NCBI GenBank assembly: GCA_027214125.1 | Contig: JAPWHF010000004.1 | Coordinates: forward strand, 161,777-225,776 | Source: Zoogloeaceae bacterium G21618-S1 | GTDB taxonomy: Bacteria; Pseudomonadota; Gammaproteobacteria; Burkholderiales; Rhodocyclaceae | DNA length: 64,000 nucleotides | Direction: 5' to 3' | Part shown: piece after piece, positions 17,538 through 27,960 of the stretch | Numbering within the stretch: the stretch's first letter is position 1 | Layout: each line of letters opens with the position of its first letter | Position numbers and translations under genes: made by a program | The notes under the pieces: model-generated | Database searches by the model: none | What the model saw: the letters and a program-made list of their open reading frames with translations, nothing else | Told to the model about the DNA's origin: nothing

Positions 17538-17728
17538 TCCACTCTCCATTGAATCAGCATGACACTCATTTTAGCGGGCATCCGCCAAGCCATTGCCACG
17601 GATCAATCTTTCGAATGTGTATCAGTGATTTACTGTAATCAAAACGTCATGACGCCGAGCGGTATCGCCGGCGCAGCCTGAATCCGGTGATACCTCCCCC
17701 TCGCGCGTCCAACAAGGAGGGAGCCATC

Positions 17729-17992
17729 ATGCTAACGATTCAGGACTGTATTGAACTTTCCGAACTCACCGAAGAAGAAATCCTCGCCATCGCGGAGCAT
17801 GAGCATCTGCCCGAAATGGTCGCCGTCGAGCTCGGCAACTACCTCACCCACACCGCCAGCGGCGAAAAGCGCATCAAACGCATGATCTGCGACGACATCG
17901 AAGCCGCGCGCGCCAAAGGCGACAAGCACCGGCTGAGCACGCTCAAGATGGTGCTCAAACACTTCGTTGAGCATCACGGCGGTGGCATCTAG
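17729..17992 (+). CDS. Small conserved acidic helical protein, function unknown
   Basis: An 87-residue protein beginning MLTIQDCIELSELTEEEIL. It is predicted to be almost wholly helical, with an acidic N-terminal half and a basic patch (GEKRIKRM) in the middle, ending in a His-rich tail (HFVEHHGGG). A strong ribosome site (AAGGAGGGA) decides this start over the upstream in-frame codons. I recall similar short proteins from other proteobacteria but know of no assigned function. It has its own upstream region of about 190 bp shared with the divergent MBL-fold gene and is followed by the PatB-like gene on the same strand after 83 bp. Confidence 0.7.
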   Translation: MLTIQDCIELSELTEEEILAIAEHEHLPEMVAVELGNYLTHTASGEKRIKRMICDDIEAARAKGDKHRLSTLKMVLKHFVEHHGGGI

Positions 17993-18075
17993 CCATCGAG
18001 CCACGCAACGCGCAATACCGCAAACGGGCTTGATACACTCACAGGCCCGTTTGCCACATTCAAGCCCGACACCCC

Positions 18076-19227
18076 ATGTTTGACTTCGACACCGTCATCG
18101 ACCGCCGCGCCATCCCCGACGAAAAATGGGCGCGCTACGCCGGTCGCGACATCCTGCCCATGTGGGTCGCCGACATGGACTTCGCCACGGCGCAGCCCAT
18201 CCTCGACGCCCTGCATGCGCGCATCGACCAAAAAGTCTTTGGCTACGCCGGCCCCTGGCAATCGCTGATCGACACCGTCGTTCAAAGCATCGAACACGAC
18301 CACGACTGGCGCATCGACCCCGACTGGCTGGTCTGGCTGCCCGGCGTGGTCACCGGCTTCAATGTCGCCTGCGCCATTGCAGGCGAACCCGGCGACGGCG
18401 TGCTCACCGCCACCCCGGTTTACCCGCCCTTTCTGCACGCCCCCGCCAACACCGGGCGCACCCTGCAAACCGTCGCGCTGGTTGAAGACGGAAACCAGTG
18501 GGGTTGGGACTGGGACGCGGTCGACGCCGCCATCGACGCGCGCACCCGCATGCTGCTGCTGTGCAACCCGCACAACCCGGTCGGCCGCGTGTTCACCCGC
18601 GACGAACTCACCGCCCTGGCCGAACGCGCCGAGGCGCACGACCTCATCGTCTGCTCCGACGACATCCACTGCGGCCTCGTCCTCGACGGCACGCACACCC
18701 CCATCGCCGCGCTCAACGAATCCATCGCCCGGCGCAGCATCACCCTCATGGCGCCCAGCAAAACCTGGAACATTGCCCCGCTCTACGCCGGCTTCGCCAT
18801 CATTCCCGACGCCTCGCTGCGCAAGCGCTACCAACGCGCCATGCACGGCCTCATCCCCTACCCCAACGTCCTCGGCCTGGTCGCCACGGAAGCGGCCTAC
18901 CGCGACGGCGACCCCTGGCGCCGCGCCCTCATCGACTACCTGCGCGGCAACCGCGACCGCGTCGTCGACGCCATCGCCGCCATCCCCGGCCTGCGCACCA
19001 CCCGCCCCGAAGCCACCTACCTGGCCTGGATCGACTGCCGCGACGCCGGCCTCACCGACCCCGCCGCCTTCTTCGAAGACCACGGCATCGGCCTCTCCGA
19101 CGGCCGCCACTTCGGCGCCCCACCGGGGTTCGTACGACTCAATTTTGGTTGCCCGCGCCAAACGCTGGACGAAGGCTTGCGGCGGATAGCCGCGGCAATG
19201 ACTGCGCAGCATCCCGGCTACGCATAA
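18076..19227 (+). CDS. patB: PatB/MalY-family PLP-dependent C-S lyase
   Basis: A 383-residue fold-type I aminotransferase-like enzyme. The family opening FDTVIDRR and LPMWVADMDF is intact. The PLP-phosphate and substrate regions are VTATPVYPPF-like, NPHNPVGRV supplies the pyridine-contacting Asn, and the Schiff-base Lys is in APSKTWNIA near residue 228. Members cleave cystathionine or cysteine conjugates, releasing thiol or sulfide, ammonia and pyruvate (beta-lyase). The exact substrate is not decided by sequence. The gene ends at a strong bidirectional terminator shared with ssb. Confidence 0.87.
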   Translation: MFDFDTVIDRRAIPDEKWARYAGRDILPMWVADMDFATAQPILDALHARIDQKVFGYAGPWQSLIDTVVQSIEHDHDWRIDPDWLVWLPGVVTGFNVACAIAGEPGDGVLTATPVYPPFLHAPANTGRTLQTVALVEDGNQWGWDWDAVDAAIDARTRMLLLCNPHNPVGRVFTRDELTALAERAEAHDLIVCSDDIHCGLVLDGTHTPIAALNESIARRSITLMAPSKTWNIAPLYAGFAIIPDASLRKRYQRAMHGLIPYPNVLGLVATEAAYRDGDPWRRALIDYLRGNRDRVVDAIAAIPGLRTTRPEATYLAWIDCRDAGLTDPAAFFEDHGIGLSDGRHFGAPPGFVRLNFGCPRQTLDEGLRRIAAAMTAQHPGYA

Positions 19228-19229
19228 AA

Positions 19230-19257
19230 AAACGGGGCGCCCGAAAGCGCCCCGTTT
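19230..19257. terminator. Bidirectional intrinsic terminator between patB and ssb
   Basis: A GC-rich hairpin (ACGGGGCGC at 19232-19240 with GCGCCCCGT at 19247-19255, loop CCGAAA) is flanked by an A-run on the left and TTT on the right. It starts only 3 bp after the patB stop and lies 31 bp beyond the ssb stop, so it serves both convergent genes. Confidence 0.85.
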
Positions 19258-19287
19258 CACCATCTGAGGAGCCCGAATTGGGCTGAA

Positions 19288-19809
19288 TCAGAACGGAATA
19301 TCGTCGTCAAAATCCCCAAACCCACCGCCCGACCCGCTGGCCGGTGCCGGCTTGTTGCCACCGCCGCCTTGCTGCGGGCGCTGCTGTTGCGGCGCGGGGC
19401 GGCTGTTGCTGGCCGGGCGCTGGTCGTAGCCGCCGTCGTCCATGGGGGCGTCGCCGCCGCTGCCGCCGCCACCTTCACGACCGCCGAGCATTTGCATTTC
19501 GCTGGCGCGGATTTCGGTGGTGTAGCGGTCCTGACCGTTCTGGTCTTGCCACTTACGCGTCTGCAGGCGGCCTTCGACGTAGATGGCGCGACCTTTCTTG
19601 AGGTACTGACCTACGATTTCAGCAAGCTTGCCGAAGAACACCACGCGGTGCCATTCGGTGGCTTCTTTCTTCTCGCCGGTTTGCTTGTCTTTCCAGGTAT
19701 CCGTGGTGGCGATGCTGACGTTGCAGATGGCGTCGCCGGACGGGGCGTAGCGGATTTCCGGGTCGCGGCCCAGGTTGCCGACCAGAATTACTTTATTGAC
19801 CGATGCCAT
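19288..19809 (-). CDS. ssb: Single-stranded DNA-binding protein
   Basis: A 173-residue SSB. The N-terminal OB-fold (residues 1-110) begins [18 protein letters not shown] and includes [15 protein letters not shown] and the GRLQTRKWQ strand. A Gly/Gln/Pro-rich disordered linker follows, ending in the acidic tip DFDDDIPF that recruits DNA-repair and replication partners. The start ATG 19809 has GGAGGAGAAG upstream. That site lies inside the 3' end of the MFS gene, whose stop is 1 bp away, so the two are probably co-transcribed. The uvrA gene is divergent from this pair, which makes a DNA-repair neighbourhood. Confidence 0.95.
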   Translation of the reverse strand: MASVNKVILVGNLGRDPEIRYAPSGDAICNVSIATTDTWKDKQTGEKKEATEWHRVVFFGKLAEIVGQYLKKGRAIYVEGRLQTRKWQDQNGQDRYTTEIRASEMQMLGGREGGGGSGGDAPMDDGGYDQRPASNSRPAPQQQRPQQGGGGNKPAPASGSGGGFGDFDDDIPF

Positions 19810-19810
19810 T

Positions 19811-21166
19811 TCAGACTTCTCCTCCGATGAGTTGGCGCAGGCGGGATTCGTCCCACCGGTCCAGATTGACTTTGAGATGCGCCATGCGCGCATCGTGTTC
19901 AATGACGGCTTCGCGTACGCCGGGCAAATCGAGAATTTGCCGGCGTACAGCCTCGATGTCTACCGTGGCGGCGATCGGGTAGCTGCGCGCGGCCACTTTG
20001 GGCGGCGGCAACATGGTCATGGCGACACCCAACCACAGCAGAGCCATGAGCGCGGTGACGACAAAAACGCTGCCGGGTCCGAAGTGCTGACTGAGCACGC
20101 CGCCAAGCATGCCCCCCAGGAACAGGCCAAGCGCCTGGCTGGTGTTGTAAATGCCGAGCGCTGCGCCCTTGGAGGCCGGCGGCGCAACGCGCGAGACCAG
20201 CGAGGGCAGCGTGGCTTCGAGAATATTGAAGGCGACAAAGAAGGCGACCAGCAACACGGCCATCTGCCACACCTGTTCGCGGCCGAACAACAGGCCGATC
20301 TGGGTGAGCGTGAGCAACGCGACGGCCGCCATGAAAATGGGTTTGAGCAAGTTTTTGCGCTCGGCCACGATGATGGCGGGAATCATCAGCGCGAAGCTGA
20401 CCAGCACGGCGGGCAGGTAGATTTTCCAGTGCTCGGCGATCGGCAGGTTGCCGCGAGCGACCAGCGCCGCCGGCACCACCACGAACATGGCCATCTGCAC
20501 CGTGTGCAGCGTAAAGATGCCGAGGTTGAGGCGCAGCAGCTGGCCGTCGCGCAGCACGCCGGCGAAGCGCACCATCTTGGCCTCGACCTTGGGCGGGTCG
20601 GGCACCACGCGGCGCAGCACCACAATGGCAAACAGCGCGAGCCCGGCGGTCATCCAGAAAATGCCCGACATGCCGATGGCGGCATACAGCACCGGCGCGA
20701 CGACCAGCGAGATGGCAAACACCAGCCCGATGCTGGAGCCGATCATGGCCATGACCTTGGTGCGATGCTGCTCGCGAGTGAGGTCGGCCGCCAGGGCGGT
20801 AACCGCCGCGGAAATGGCGCCCGCGCCTTGCAAGGCACGGCCGGCGATGATCCACGGCAGGGTCTCAGCCATGGCCGCCATCACTGAACCCGCGGCAAAC
20901 AGCAGCAGGCCAAAGATGATGACCGGCTTGCGGCCGAGGCGATCGGAGGCGATGCCGAAGGGAATCTGGAAGCAGGCCTGGGTCAGGCCGTAAATGCCCA
21001 GTGCCAGGCCCACCAGGGTGAGGTTGTCGCCGCCGGGCAGGCCGCGCGCGTAAACCGCGAACACGGGCAGGATCAGGAACAGGCCGAGCATGCGCAGGCC
21101 AAAGATGCCTGCCAGCGACGCGCCGGTGCGCCTTTCGGCGGATGTCATGGTATCGGTATCGGCCAT
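19811..21166 (-). CDS. MFS transporter with C-terminal ferredoxin-like (YAM) domain, YajR-like
   Basis: A 451-residue major facilitator with 12 predicted helices. The family motif A lies between TM2 and TM3 ([13 protein letters not shown]). After TM12 there is a ~60-residue soluble extension ([24 protein letters not shown]) that resembles the ferredoxin-like YAM domain of E. coli YajR. It is likely a proton-driven exporter; its substrate is unknown. It lies immediately upstream of ssb and divergent from uvrA (152 bp between starts). An internal ATG at 21148 is an alternative start, since neither has a clear ribosome site. Confidence 0.85.
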   Translation of the reverse strand: MADTDTMTSAERRTGASLAGIFGLRMLGLFLILPVFAVYARGLPGGDNLTLVGLALGIYGLTQACFQIPFGIASDRLGRKPVIIFGLLLFAAGSVMAAMAETLPWIIAGRALQGAGAISAAVTALAADLTREQHRTKVMAMIGSSIGLVFAISLVVAPVLYAAIGMSGIFWMTAGLALFAIVVLRRVVPDPPKVEAKMVRFAGVLRDGQLLRLNLGIFTLHTVQMAMFVVVPAALVARGNLPIAEHWKIYLPAVLVSFALMIPAIIVAERKNLLKPIFMAAVALLTLTQIGLLFGREQVWQMAVLLVAFFVAFNILEATLPSLVSRVAPPASKGAALGIYNTSQALGLFLGGMLGGVLSQHFGPGSVFVVTALMALLWLGVAMTMLPPPKVAARSYPIAATVDIEAVRRQILDLPGVREAVIEHDARMAHLKVNLDRWDESRLRQLIGGEV

Positions 21167-21318
21167 GGGGGTCGAAACTTGGTCCGGGCGAAGTGAATTG
21201 CGTATATTAGCAGGTTGCGCCCGGCGGGCTGCAGTGCACGATCGACTGACAGGCTGGCCGGCGAGATCTCAAAAGGGCCCGCCCTGGCGCGGCCCGAACT
21301 CGGTAACAAAAGCCCGGC

Positions 21319-24198
21319 ATGGACAACATTCGAATTCGCGGTGCACGCACGCACAACCTCAAAAACATTGATCTCGATCTGCCGCGCAATCGCCTGACGG
21401 TGATCACCGGCCTGTCGGGCTCGGGCAAGTCGTCGCTGGCCTTTGACACGCTCTATGCCGAGGGGCAGCGACGCTATGTCGAGTCGCTGTCAGCCTACGC
21501 GCGGCAATTTCTGCAGTTGATGGAAAAACCCGATGTCGATCTGATCGAGGGCCTCAGCCCGGCGATCTCCATCGAGCAGAAGGCCACCAGCCACAACCCG
21601 CGCTCGACCGTGGGCACGGTCACCGAAATTCACGATTACCTGCGCCTGCTTTTCGCCCGCGCCGGCACGCCTTATTGCCCCGACCACCCGGACAACCCGC
21701 TCGAGGCACAGAGCGTGAGTCAGATGGTCGACCATGTGCTGGCGCTGCCCGAAGACACCAAGCTGATGATCCTCGCACCGGTGGTGGCCAGCCGCAAGGG
21801 CGAGCAGCTCGACCTGCTCTCGGAGCTGCGTGCCCAGGGTTTTGTGCGGGTGCGTATCGACGGCGAAGTGGTCGACCTCGACGCCGCGCCCAAGCTGGAC
21901 AAGAACAAACGCCACAGCATCGACGTGGTGGTCGACCGCCTCAAGGTGCGAGGCGACGCCCGCCAGCGCCTGGCCGAGTCCTTCGAGACCGCGCTCACCC
22001 ATGCCGAAGGCCGGGCCATCGCGCTGGAAATGGACAGCGGCACCGAGCATCTGTTTTCGTCGCGCTTCGCCTGTCCGGTGTGCAGCTTTGCGCTGGCCGA
22101 GCTGGAGCCGCGCCTGTTCTCCTTCAACAACCCGGCCGGCGCCTGCCCCAAATGCGACGGCCTGGGCGCGATGGAGTTCTTCGATGCGCAGCGTGTGGTG
22201 GCGCATCGCGAGCTGTCGCTGGCCGGCGGCGCGATCCGCGGCTGGGACCGGCGCAACCAGTTTTACTATCAGATGCTCACCTCGCTGGCCAAGCACTATA
22301 AATTCGACATCGAGGCGCCCTTCGAAGCGCTGACCGAAGAGGTGCGCGAGGTGGTGCTGCACGGCAGCGGCAAAACGGCCATCGCCTTTCGCTACCTGTC
22401 GGACAGCGGCCGCTCGGTGCTCAAGGAGCACCCCTTCGAGGGCATCATTCCCAACCTCGAGCGCCGCTACCGCGAGACCGATTCGATGGCCGTGCGCGAA
22501 GAGCTCGCCAAGCTGCGCGGCACCCAGGCCTGCCCGGTGTGCGCAGGCGCCCGCCTGCGCGCCGAGGCCCGCAATGTGCGCATCGGCACCCACACGCTGC
22601 CCCAGCTGAGCCATCTACCGCTGGCTGACTGCGCCCACTATTTCGAGAATTTACAGCTCACCGGCCACCGCGCACAGATCGCCGACAAGATCGTGCGCGA
22701 GGTCACGAACCGTCTGAACTTCCTGATCAACGTCGGGCTCGACTACCTCACCCTGCAGCGCTCGGCCGACACGCTCTCGGGCGGCGAAGCGCAGCGCATC
22801 CGCCTGGCCAGCCAGATCGGCTCCGGCCTGACCGGCGTGATGTATGTGCTCGACGAGCCGTCCATCGGCCTGCACCAGCGCGACAACGACCGCCTGCTCG
22901 GCACGCTCAAGCGCCTGCGCGACATGGGCAACACGGTGATCGTGGTCGAGCACGACGAAGACGCCATCCGCGCCGCCGACCACGTGGTAGACATGGGCCC
23001 CGGCGCTGGCGTGCATGGCGGCGAGGTGGTGGCCGAGGGGCTGCCTGAAGACATCATCCACCACCCCGATTCGCTCACCGGCGCCTATCTGTCGGGCCGA
23101 CGCGCCATCGCCATCCCGGCCCAGCGCGTGGCCCCGCGTGAAGACCGCGAGCTGGTGCTGCGCGGCTGCACCGGCAACAACCTCAAAGGGGCCGACCTGC
23201 ACTTGCCTGTCGGGCTGTTCACCTGCGTGACCGGGGTGTCCGGCTCTGGCAAATCGACCCTGATCAACGACACCCTGTATGCCGTGGCGGCGCGCCATCT
23301 GTATGGCTCCAACGCCGAACCGGCACCCTACGAGCATGTGGAAGGGCTGGCCTTTTTCGACAAGGTCATCAATGTCGACCAGTCGCCCATCGGCCGCACG
23401 CCACGCTCCAACCCGGCCACCTACACCGGCCTGCTGACCCCGATCCGCGAGCTGTTTGCCGGCGTGCCCGAGGCGCGCACCCGTGGCTATGGGCCGGGGC
23501 GCTTCTCCTTCAACGTCAAAGGCGGGCGCTGCGAGGCCTGCCAGGGTGACGGCCTGATCAAGGTCGAGATGCACTTTTTGCCCGACATGTATGTGCCCTG
23601 CGACGTGTGCCACGGCAAGCGCTACAACCGCGAGACGCTGGATGTGCGCTACAAGGGCAAGACCATTCACGACGTGCTGTCCATGACCGTGGCGCAGGCA
23701 CTGGAGTTTTTCGCGCCAGTGCCCACCGTCGCGCGCAAGCTGCAGACCCTGGACGACGTCGGTCTCGGCTACATCGGCCTCGGCCAGAGCGCGACCACGC
23801 TGTCGGGCGGCGAGGCGCAACGCGTCAAGCTGGCGCTGGAGTTGTCCAAGCGCGACACCGGCCGCACCCTCTACATCCTCGACGAGCCGACCACCGGCCT
23901 GCACTTCCAGGACATCGAAATGCTGCTGGCGGTGCTGCATCGCCTGCGCGACCATGGCAACACGGTGGTGGTGATCGAACACAACCTGGATGTGATCAAG
24001 ACCGCTGACTGGCTGATCGACCTCGGCCCAGAGGGCGGCAACGGCGGGGGCACCATTCTGGCCGCCGGCACACCAGAAACCATCGCGGCCACACGCGGCA
24101 GCCACACCGGAAAATACCTCGCGCCCATACTGACTCGTATTGCGGAAGAACCGCAGCACGCGGTGATCTCGGACGAGATCCCGCCATTCAAAAATTGA
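21319..24198 (+). CDS. uvrA: Excinuclease ABC subunit A
   Basis: The 959-residue damage-recognition ATPase of nucleotide excision repair. It contains two ABC modules: Walker [10 protein letters not shown] near residue 31 and [10 protein letters not shown] near residue 640, with signature motifs [12 protein letters not shown] and [12 protein letters not shown] and Walker [11 protein letters not shown] and [10 protein letters not shown]. Two zinc modules are visible: CPVC with CPKC near residues 253-283, and CEAC with CDVC near residues 738-764. The length matches the family. The ribosome site at the ATG is weak. I could not find a clear LexA box in the 152 bp upstream. It is divergent from the MFS-ssb pair. 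Confidence 0.97.
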   Translation: MDNIRIRGARTHNLKNIDLDLPRNRLTVITGLSGSGKSSLAFDTLYAEGQRRYVESLSAYARQFLQLMEKPDVDLIEGLSPAISIEQKATSHNPRSTVGTVTEIHDYLRLLFARAGTPYCPDHPDNPLEAQSVSQMVDHVLALPEDTKLMILAPVVASRKGEQLDLLSELRAQGFVRVRIDGEVVDLDAAPKLDKNKRHSIDVVVDRLKVRGDARQRLAESFETALTHAEGRAIALEMDSGTEHLFSSRFACPVCSFALAELEPRLFSFNNPAGACPKCDGLGAMEFFDAQRVVAHRELSLAGGAIRGWDRRNQFYYQMLTSLAKHYKFDIEAPFEALTEEVREVVLHGSGKTAIAFRYLSDSGRSVLKEHPFEGIIPNLERRYRETDSMAVREELAKLRGTQACPVCAGARLRAEARNVRIGTHTLPQLSHLPLADCAHYFENLQLTGHRAQIADKIVREVTNRLNFLINVGLDYLTLQRSADTLSGGEAQRIRLASQIGSGLTGVMYVLDEPSIGLHQRDNDRLLGTLKRLRDMGNTVIVVEHDEDAIRAADHVVDMGPGAGVHGGEVVAEGLPEDIIHHPDSLTGAYLSGRRAIAIPAQRVAPREDRELVLRGCTGNNLKGADLHLPVGLFTCVTGVSGSGKSTLINDTLYAVAARHLYGSNAEPAPYEHVEGLAFFDKVINVDQSPIGRTPRSNPATYTGLLTPIRELFAGVPEARTRGYGPGRFSFNVKGGRCEACQGDGLIKVEMHFLPDMYVPCDVCHGKRYNRETLDVRYKGKTIHDVLSMTVAQALEFFAPVPTVARKLQTLDDVGLGYIGLGQSATTLSGGEAQRVKLALELSKRDTGRTLYILDEPTTGLHFQDIEMLLAVLHRLRDHGNTVVVIEHNLDVIKTADWLIDLGPEGGNGGGTILAAGTPETIAATRGSHTGKYLAPILTRIAEEPQHAVISDEIPPFKN

Positions 24199-24266
24199 TT
24201 CAGCACAAATCAGGCACCCGGCAAGCAGCGTAGCGTTTCGCACACTGCATTGTCACGGCCGTGCCC

Positions 24267-26807
24267 ATGAGCATTCGCTTCTTCATCCTGCTGACCTCAG
24301 CCATCGTTGGCTTGGTATTTGTCGGCGGCAGCTGGTTTGCCGTCACCCGCGGCTTTGAAGACACGCTGACCCGGCATGCGCGCACCCAGGCGGCCGAAAA
24401 CGCCCGGCTGACGCAAGCGGCGCTTTACGAAGTGATGAACACGGGCTGGCATCCCGAGCAGGCACGCGCCTTCGATACTGCGCTGCGTGCCGGCAATCCG
24501 GACCAGAGCATTCGCATCTACGGCGCAACCGAGATATCCGACCCCAGCCGCTCACCCGACGCCATGGTGCAGGCCGCCCTGCGTTCCGGCAGCGCGCAGG
24601 AGCAAAGCACCAACGGCGTGCTGCGCACCGTGGTCCCGCTCAAGGCCGAAGCGCGCTGCCTGAACTGCCACACGCAGGTTCAGGAAGGGCAGGTCCTGGG
24701 CGCCATCGAGGTGCGCGCACCGCTCGCTCAAGTGGTATCCGAAGCGCTGTGGGCCTTTTTCTTCAGCGCAATGCCCAGCCTGCTGCTGGGTGCCGGCATT
24801 GCCAGCGGCGCGGTCTGGTGGGTCAGCCGCCGCATCGGTCGGAGCGTTGACGGCGTCGAGGCCCAAGTCAACGCCATCAGCACCGTCGCCGACCTGAAAC
24901 AACTGAGCAGCCCGCGCGCACATCAAGGTTTCGAAGAGATCGAACGCATCCAGCACGCGCTCGGCACGCTGGCCACACGGCTGCGTTCGATTGCGGTCGA
25001 CAAGGACATCCTGTTGTTCGAGATTGGTTTGCTCGAAAAATTCGTCATCACCTCGGACGTGATTCGCGACTGGCGCGAGTACGTCACCCAGTTGCTGAGC
25101 GACATCAACGCGATGATCGAGGTGCATGTACTGTTTTCGGTGTTTCAGATCGACGACGAGGCCTTTGACGTCGACGTGTTCTGGCACGGCCAGCCCAGCG
25201 CCAGCTTGCGCGCCAAGGTCGAAGCGCAGATTTCGGAGGCGGTGCAGACCCACCCGAGATTGTCCGGCCCGGCCGAGGTGACGCTACGCCATCATCACGA
25301 CAGCACGCAGCCACTCGCCGACGATGTCGATACCGCCGATCTGGCACTCAAGGTGAAGTCCTTGTTTGTCGAGCAGCCAAAAATCGGGGGCATCGTCGGC
25401 ATCGGTGTGCACACCGAAACCCTCACCGACCAGACGCACATGCTGGTGCTGGAGAGCATTCTGTCGACGCTGCTCAACGTGGTCGGCTCAATCAAGGCGA
25501 TCCACAAATACACCCGCGATCTGGAGTACTACGCCACCCGCGACCCGCTCACCAGTCTCTACAACCAGCGGGTGTTCTGGGAGCTGCTCGGCTACGAGAT
25601 CGGCCGCAGTCAGCGCCACTCGGTGCCCTTTACCTTGCTGCTGCTCGATCTGGACAACTTCAAGCTCATCAACGATCACTACGGCCACGCCAGCGGCGAC
25701 CGATTTTTGCAGCAGTTCGCCAGCAGTGTCAGCGCGGCCCTGCGACCGGGCGACATTTTCGCCCGTTACGGTGGCGACGAGTTCGTGGTGGTGCTGCCCG
25801 AGGCCGACATGGAGCAAGGCTACACGGTGGCGCAGCGCGTGCTCGACGTGGCGCGCGGCGTGTCGATCGAGACCAAGAACGGCGAACGGGCGCATGCGTC
25901 CGCCTCCATCGGCGTGGCAGTCTTCCCCGACCATGCCGCCGATGCAAAGGACTTGTTCCTGTTTGCCGACACCATGATGTATCGCGCCAAGGCCGAGGGC
26001 AAAGAGCGTGTGCGCCTGCCCACCAACGCCGACGTCATGGCGGTGTTCCGTGATTTGTCCGAAATGGGTGTGGCGGTGCTGGCTGCGGTGGAAGAAAAGC
26101 GCATCACGCCTTATTTCCAGCCGATCATGGGGGTGGGCAACCACAAGATCGCCGCACTGGAGGTGCTTTCGCGCATCGAGCTCAACGGTGAGAGCATTCG
26201 CGCCGATCAATTCATCGAAATTGCCGAGAAAGTCGGTGTGATCCACCGCCTCGACGCCATCGTCATCGAAGCGGCATTGACCAAAATACAAGGCACCGAC
26301 TACGACGGCTACCTGTTCTTCAACCTCTCGCCGCGGGCACTGGTGCTGTCGGAATTCACCGCCACCTTGCGCGCCGTCGTGGCGGCATCGGGCTTTCCGC
26401 CGGAACGCATCGTGTTCGAAATCACCGAGCGCGACACGGTCAAGAACCTGGCCCTGATGCAGCGTTTCTTGTCGGAGCTGCGCTCAGAGGGCTTCAAGCT
26501 GGCGATCGACGACTTCGGTTCAGGCTTCTCCTCCTTCCACTACCTGCGCAACTTTACCTTCGACTTCCTCAAGATCGAGGGTGATTTCGTCGCCAACATG
26601 CTCAACAACGATCGCGACCAGGTTTTTGTGCGCAGCATCACGGCGCTTGCGCGCGAACTCGATATCGAAGTCATCGCCGAATTTGTCGAAAGCGAAGAGA
26701 TTCTCGCCCTGCTCGAAGAGATTGGTATCGAATACGCGCAGGGCTATCTGATCGGCCGGCCGTCAGCCGAGACGCCGGGCAATCCGCTGCCAGCGTACGC
26801 GGCCTGA
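24267..26807 (+). CDS. Haem-c periplasmic sensor linked to GGDEF and EAL domains
   Basis: A predicted membrane cyclic-di-GMP enzyme of 846 residues. Two helices (about 4-24 and 158-185) enclose a periplasmic domain carrying CLNCH at residues 131-135, a c-type haem attachment motif. The domain resembles the Tll0287-like/DUF3365 family. After a HAMP-like and GAF-like stretch, the diguanylate cyclase domain has an intact active site (RYGGDEF near residue 501) and an upstream RPGD inhibitory site. The phosphodiesterase domain keeps EVLSR (in place of EALxR) near 632, FNLSP, EITER, DDFGSG, LKIEG and AEFVE, so both activities look possible. ATG 24267 is preferred over a GTG two codons upstream. It probably senses redox state or a gaseous ligand such as NO or O2 and adjusts c-di-GMP. 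Confidence 0.87.
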   Translation: MSIRFFILLTSAIVGLVFVGGSWFAVTRGFEDTLTRHARTQAAENARLTQAALYEVMNTGWHPEQARAFDTALRAGNPDQSIRIYGATEISDPSRSPDAMVQAALRSGSAQEQSTNGVLRTVVPLKAEARCLNCHTQVQEGQVLGAIEVRAPLAQVVSEALWAFFFSAMPSLLLGAGIASGAVWWVSRRIGRSVDGVEAQVNAISTVADLKQLSSPRAHQGFEEIERIQHALGTLATRLRSIAVDKDILLFEIGLLEKFVITSDVIRDWREYVTQLLSDINAMIEVHVLFSVFQIDDEAFDVDVFWHGQPSASLRAKVEAQISEAVQTHPRLSGPAEVTLRHHHDSTQPLADDVDTADLALKVKSLFVEQPKIGGIVGIGVHTETLTDQTHMLVLESILSTLLNVVGSIKAIHKYTRDLEYYATRDPLTSLYNQRVFWELLGYEIGRSQRHSVPFTLLLLDLDNFKLINDHYGHASGDRFLQQFASSVSAALRPGDIFARYGGDEFVVVLPEADMEQGYTVAQRVLDVARGVSIETKNGERAHASASIGVAVFPDHAADAKDLFLFADTMMYRAKAEGKERVRLPTNADVMAVFRDLSEMGVAVLAAVEEKRITPYFQPIMGVGNHKIAALEVLSRIELNGESIRADQFIEIAEKVGVIHRLDAIVIEAALTKIQGTDYDGYLFFNLSPRALVLSEFTATLRAVVAASGFPPERIVFEITERDTVKNLALMQRFLSELRSEGFKLAIDDFGSGFSSFHYLRNFTFDFLKIEGDFVANMLNNDRDQVFVRSITALARELDIEVIAEFVESEEILALLEEIGIEYAQGYLIGRPSAETPGNPLPAYAA

Positions 26808-26815
26808 ATGGCGGT

Positions 26816-27115
26816 TTAGGCGGCAGCGGCCGCCGAGACCTCGTCGGAAGGCTGTTCGCCCCGGCTCAGATAAATCGTGCAGGCCACCCGCAGCAAGGAC
26901 GAAAAATTGCCCACATCGCCGCGCTTGTGCACGAGCTCCCCGTACAGACGCGCGAGAAACTGCGGCAAGCTGAATCCCTCGGTCGCCGCCAGGCGCTCGA
27001 GAATGTCCCAGAACTGACGCTCCAGCGCCACGCTGGTGACATGGCCATTCAGACGGATCGAGCGCTTTACCGTCTCGTAGTTGGCCGGGTCCTGCCCCGA
27101 ATACAAATTGCACAT
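26816..27115 (-). CDS. Ribbon-helix-helix (RHH_4) domain protein
   Basis: A 99-residue protein beginning MCNLYSG. The core [24 protein letters not shown] followed by [13 protein letters not shown] matches the RHH_4 family, in which an N-terminal beta-strand contacts DNA. It is a probable small transcriptional regulator, although family members have few defined targets. The start at 27115 has AAGGAG seven bases upstream; longer in-frame codons are not family-like. It is divergent from the DJ-1/PfpI gene with 115 bp between the starts. It is convergent with, and only 8 bp from, the end of the GGDEF-EAL gene. Confidence 0.8.
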   Translation of the reverse strand: MCNLYSGQDPANYETVKRSIRLNGHVTSVALERQFWDILERLAATEGFSLPQFLARLYGELVHKRGDVGNFSSLLRVACTIYLSRGEQPSDEVSAAAAA

Positions 27116-27230
27116 CTCAGCTCCTTGTAGCACCTCACTACTACCCCAAGCGCCAGCCGGCTCCCTACAGTGTAGTTGCCTTCGCGACGATGTCACCCCT
27201 GCGCGAAGCCCACCCCTGGAGGAGACAAGC

Positions 27231-27812
27231 ATGACTCGAAAAATTCTGATTCTGACCGGCGATTTCGTCGAAGACTATGAACTGATGGTACCGTTTCAGG
27301 CCCTGCTGGCCATCGGCTACACGGTGCACGCCGTGTGCCCGGACAAACAGGCCGGCGACCAGATCGCGACTGCTATTCATGATTTTGAAGGTGACCAGAC
27401 CTACACCGAGAAGCGCGGTCACAACTTCACACTCAATGCCAGCTTCGAGGCGATCGACCCGGCCGACTACGACGGTCTGTGCATCCCTGGCGGGCGGGCG
27501 CCCGAGTACATCCGCCTCAACCCGCGCGTGCTCGAGATCGTGCGGCACTTCGACCAGGCCAACAAGCCGATCGCCGCCGTCTGCCATGGCTTGCAGGTGC
27601 TGGCCGCTGCCGACGTGCTGCGCGGCAAACACTGCACGGCCTACCCAGCCTGTGGCCCGGATGTGCGCGCCGCGGGCGGTCATTTCGAAAGTATCGCGGT
27701 GGATGCGGCCATGACGGACGGCAACCTGGTCTCCGCACCCGCCTGGCCAGCGCATCCGCAATGGATCGCACAATTCATTGCGCGCCTGGGCACCACGATT
27801 CATCACGCGTAA
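27231..27812 (+). CDS. DJ-1/PfpI family protein
   Basis: A 193-residue class I glutamine amidotransferase-like protein. It shows the N-terminal strand [22 protein letters not shown], the acid residue loop in [12 protein letters not shown] and the nucleophile elbow AVCHGLQVL with the reactive Cys near residue 120. Relatives act as deglycase/chaperones, proteases or catalase-like proteins, and the function here is open. GGAGGAG before the ATG fixes the start. The RHH gene is divergent and could regulate it. Confidence 0.85.
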   Translation: MTRKILILTGDFVEDYELMVPFQALLAIGYTVHAVCPDKQAGDQIATAIHDFEGDQTYTEKRGHNFTLNASFEAIDPADYDGLCIPGGRAPEYIRLNPRVLEIVRHFDQANKPIAAVCHGLQVLAAADVLRGKHCTAYPACGPDVRAAGGHFESIAVDAAMTDGNLVSAPAWPAHPQWIAQFIARLGTTIHHA

Positions 27813-27960
27813 TCACCCCCGATCCGGTCAGCGGCCGTTATCGGCCGGGTAGCGCCTGCGCGCCACGGCGACCAAACGCGTGTGCTAATTTGGGAAGTGC
27901 TGACAGACGGGGCAATGTGCCGTCTATCAGCACCCCCACTTGCCGCCAAGGAGGTCTGCC

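Noticed and set aside
17575-17700. FNR-like site between the MBL and small-protein genes
   Set aside because: GATCAA and ATCAG half-sites occur but do not make TTGAT-N4-ATCAA.
18362-19286. Overlapping plus-strand frames inside the PatB-like gene
   Set aside because: Pro/Arg/Ser-rich frame shifts of a highly GC-biased gene; the PatB frame has all family motifs.
21167-21318. Possible LexA box upstream of uvrA
   Set aside because: A CTG...CAG-like arrangement is present around 21230-21250, but it lacks the CTGT-N8-ACAG form.
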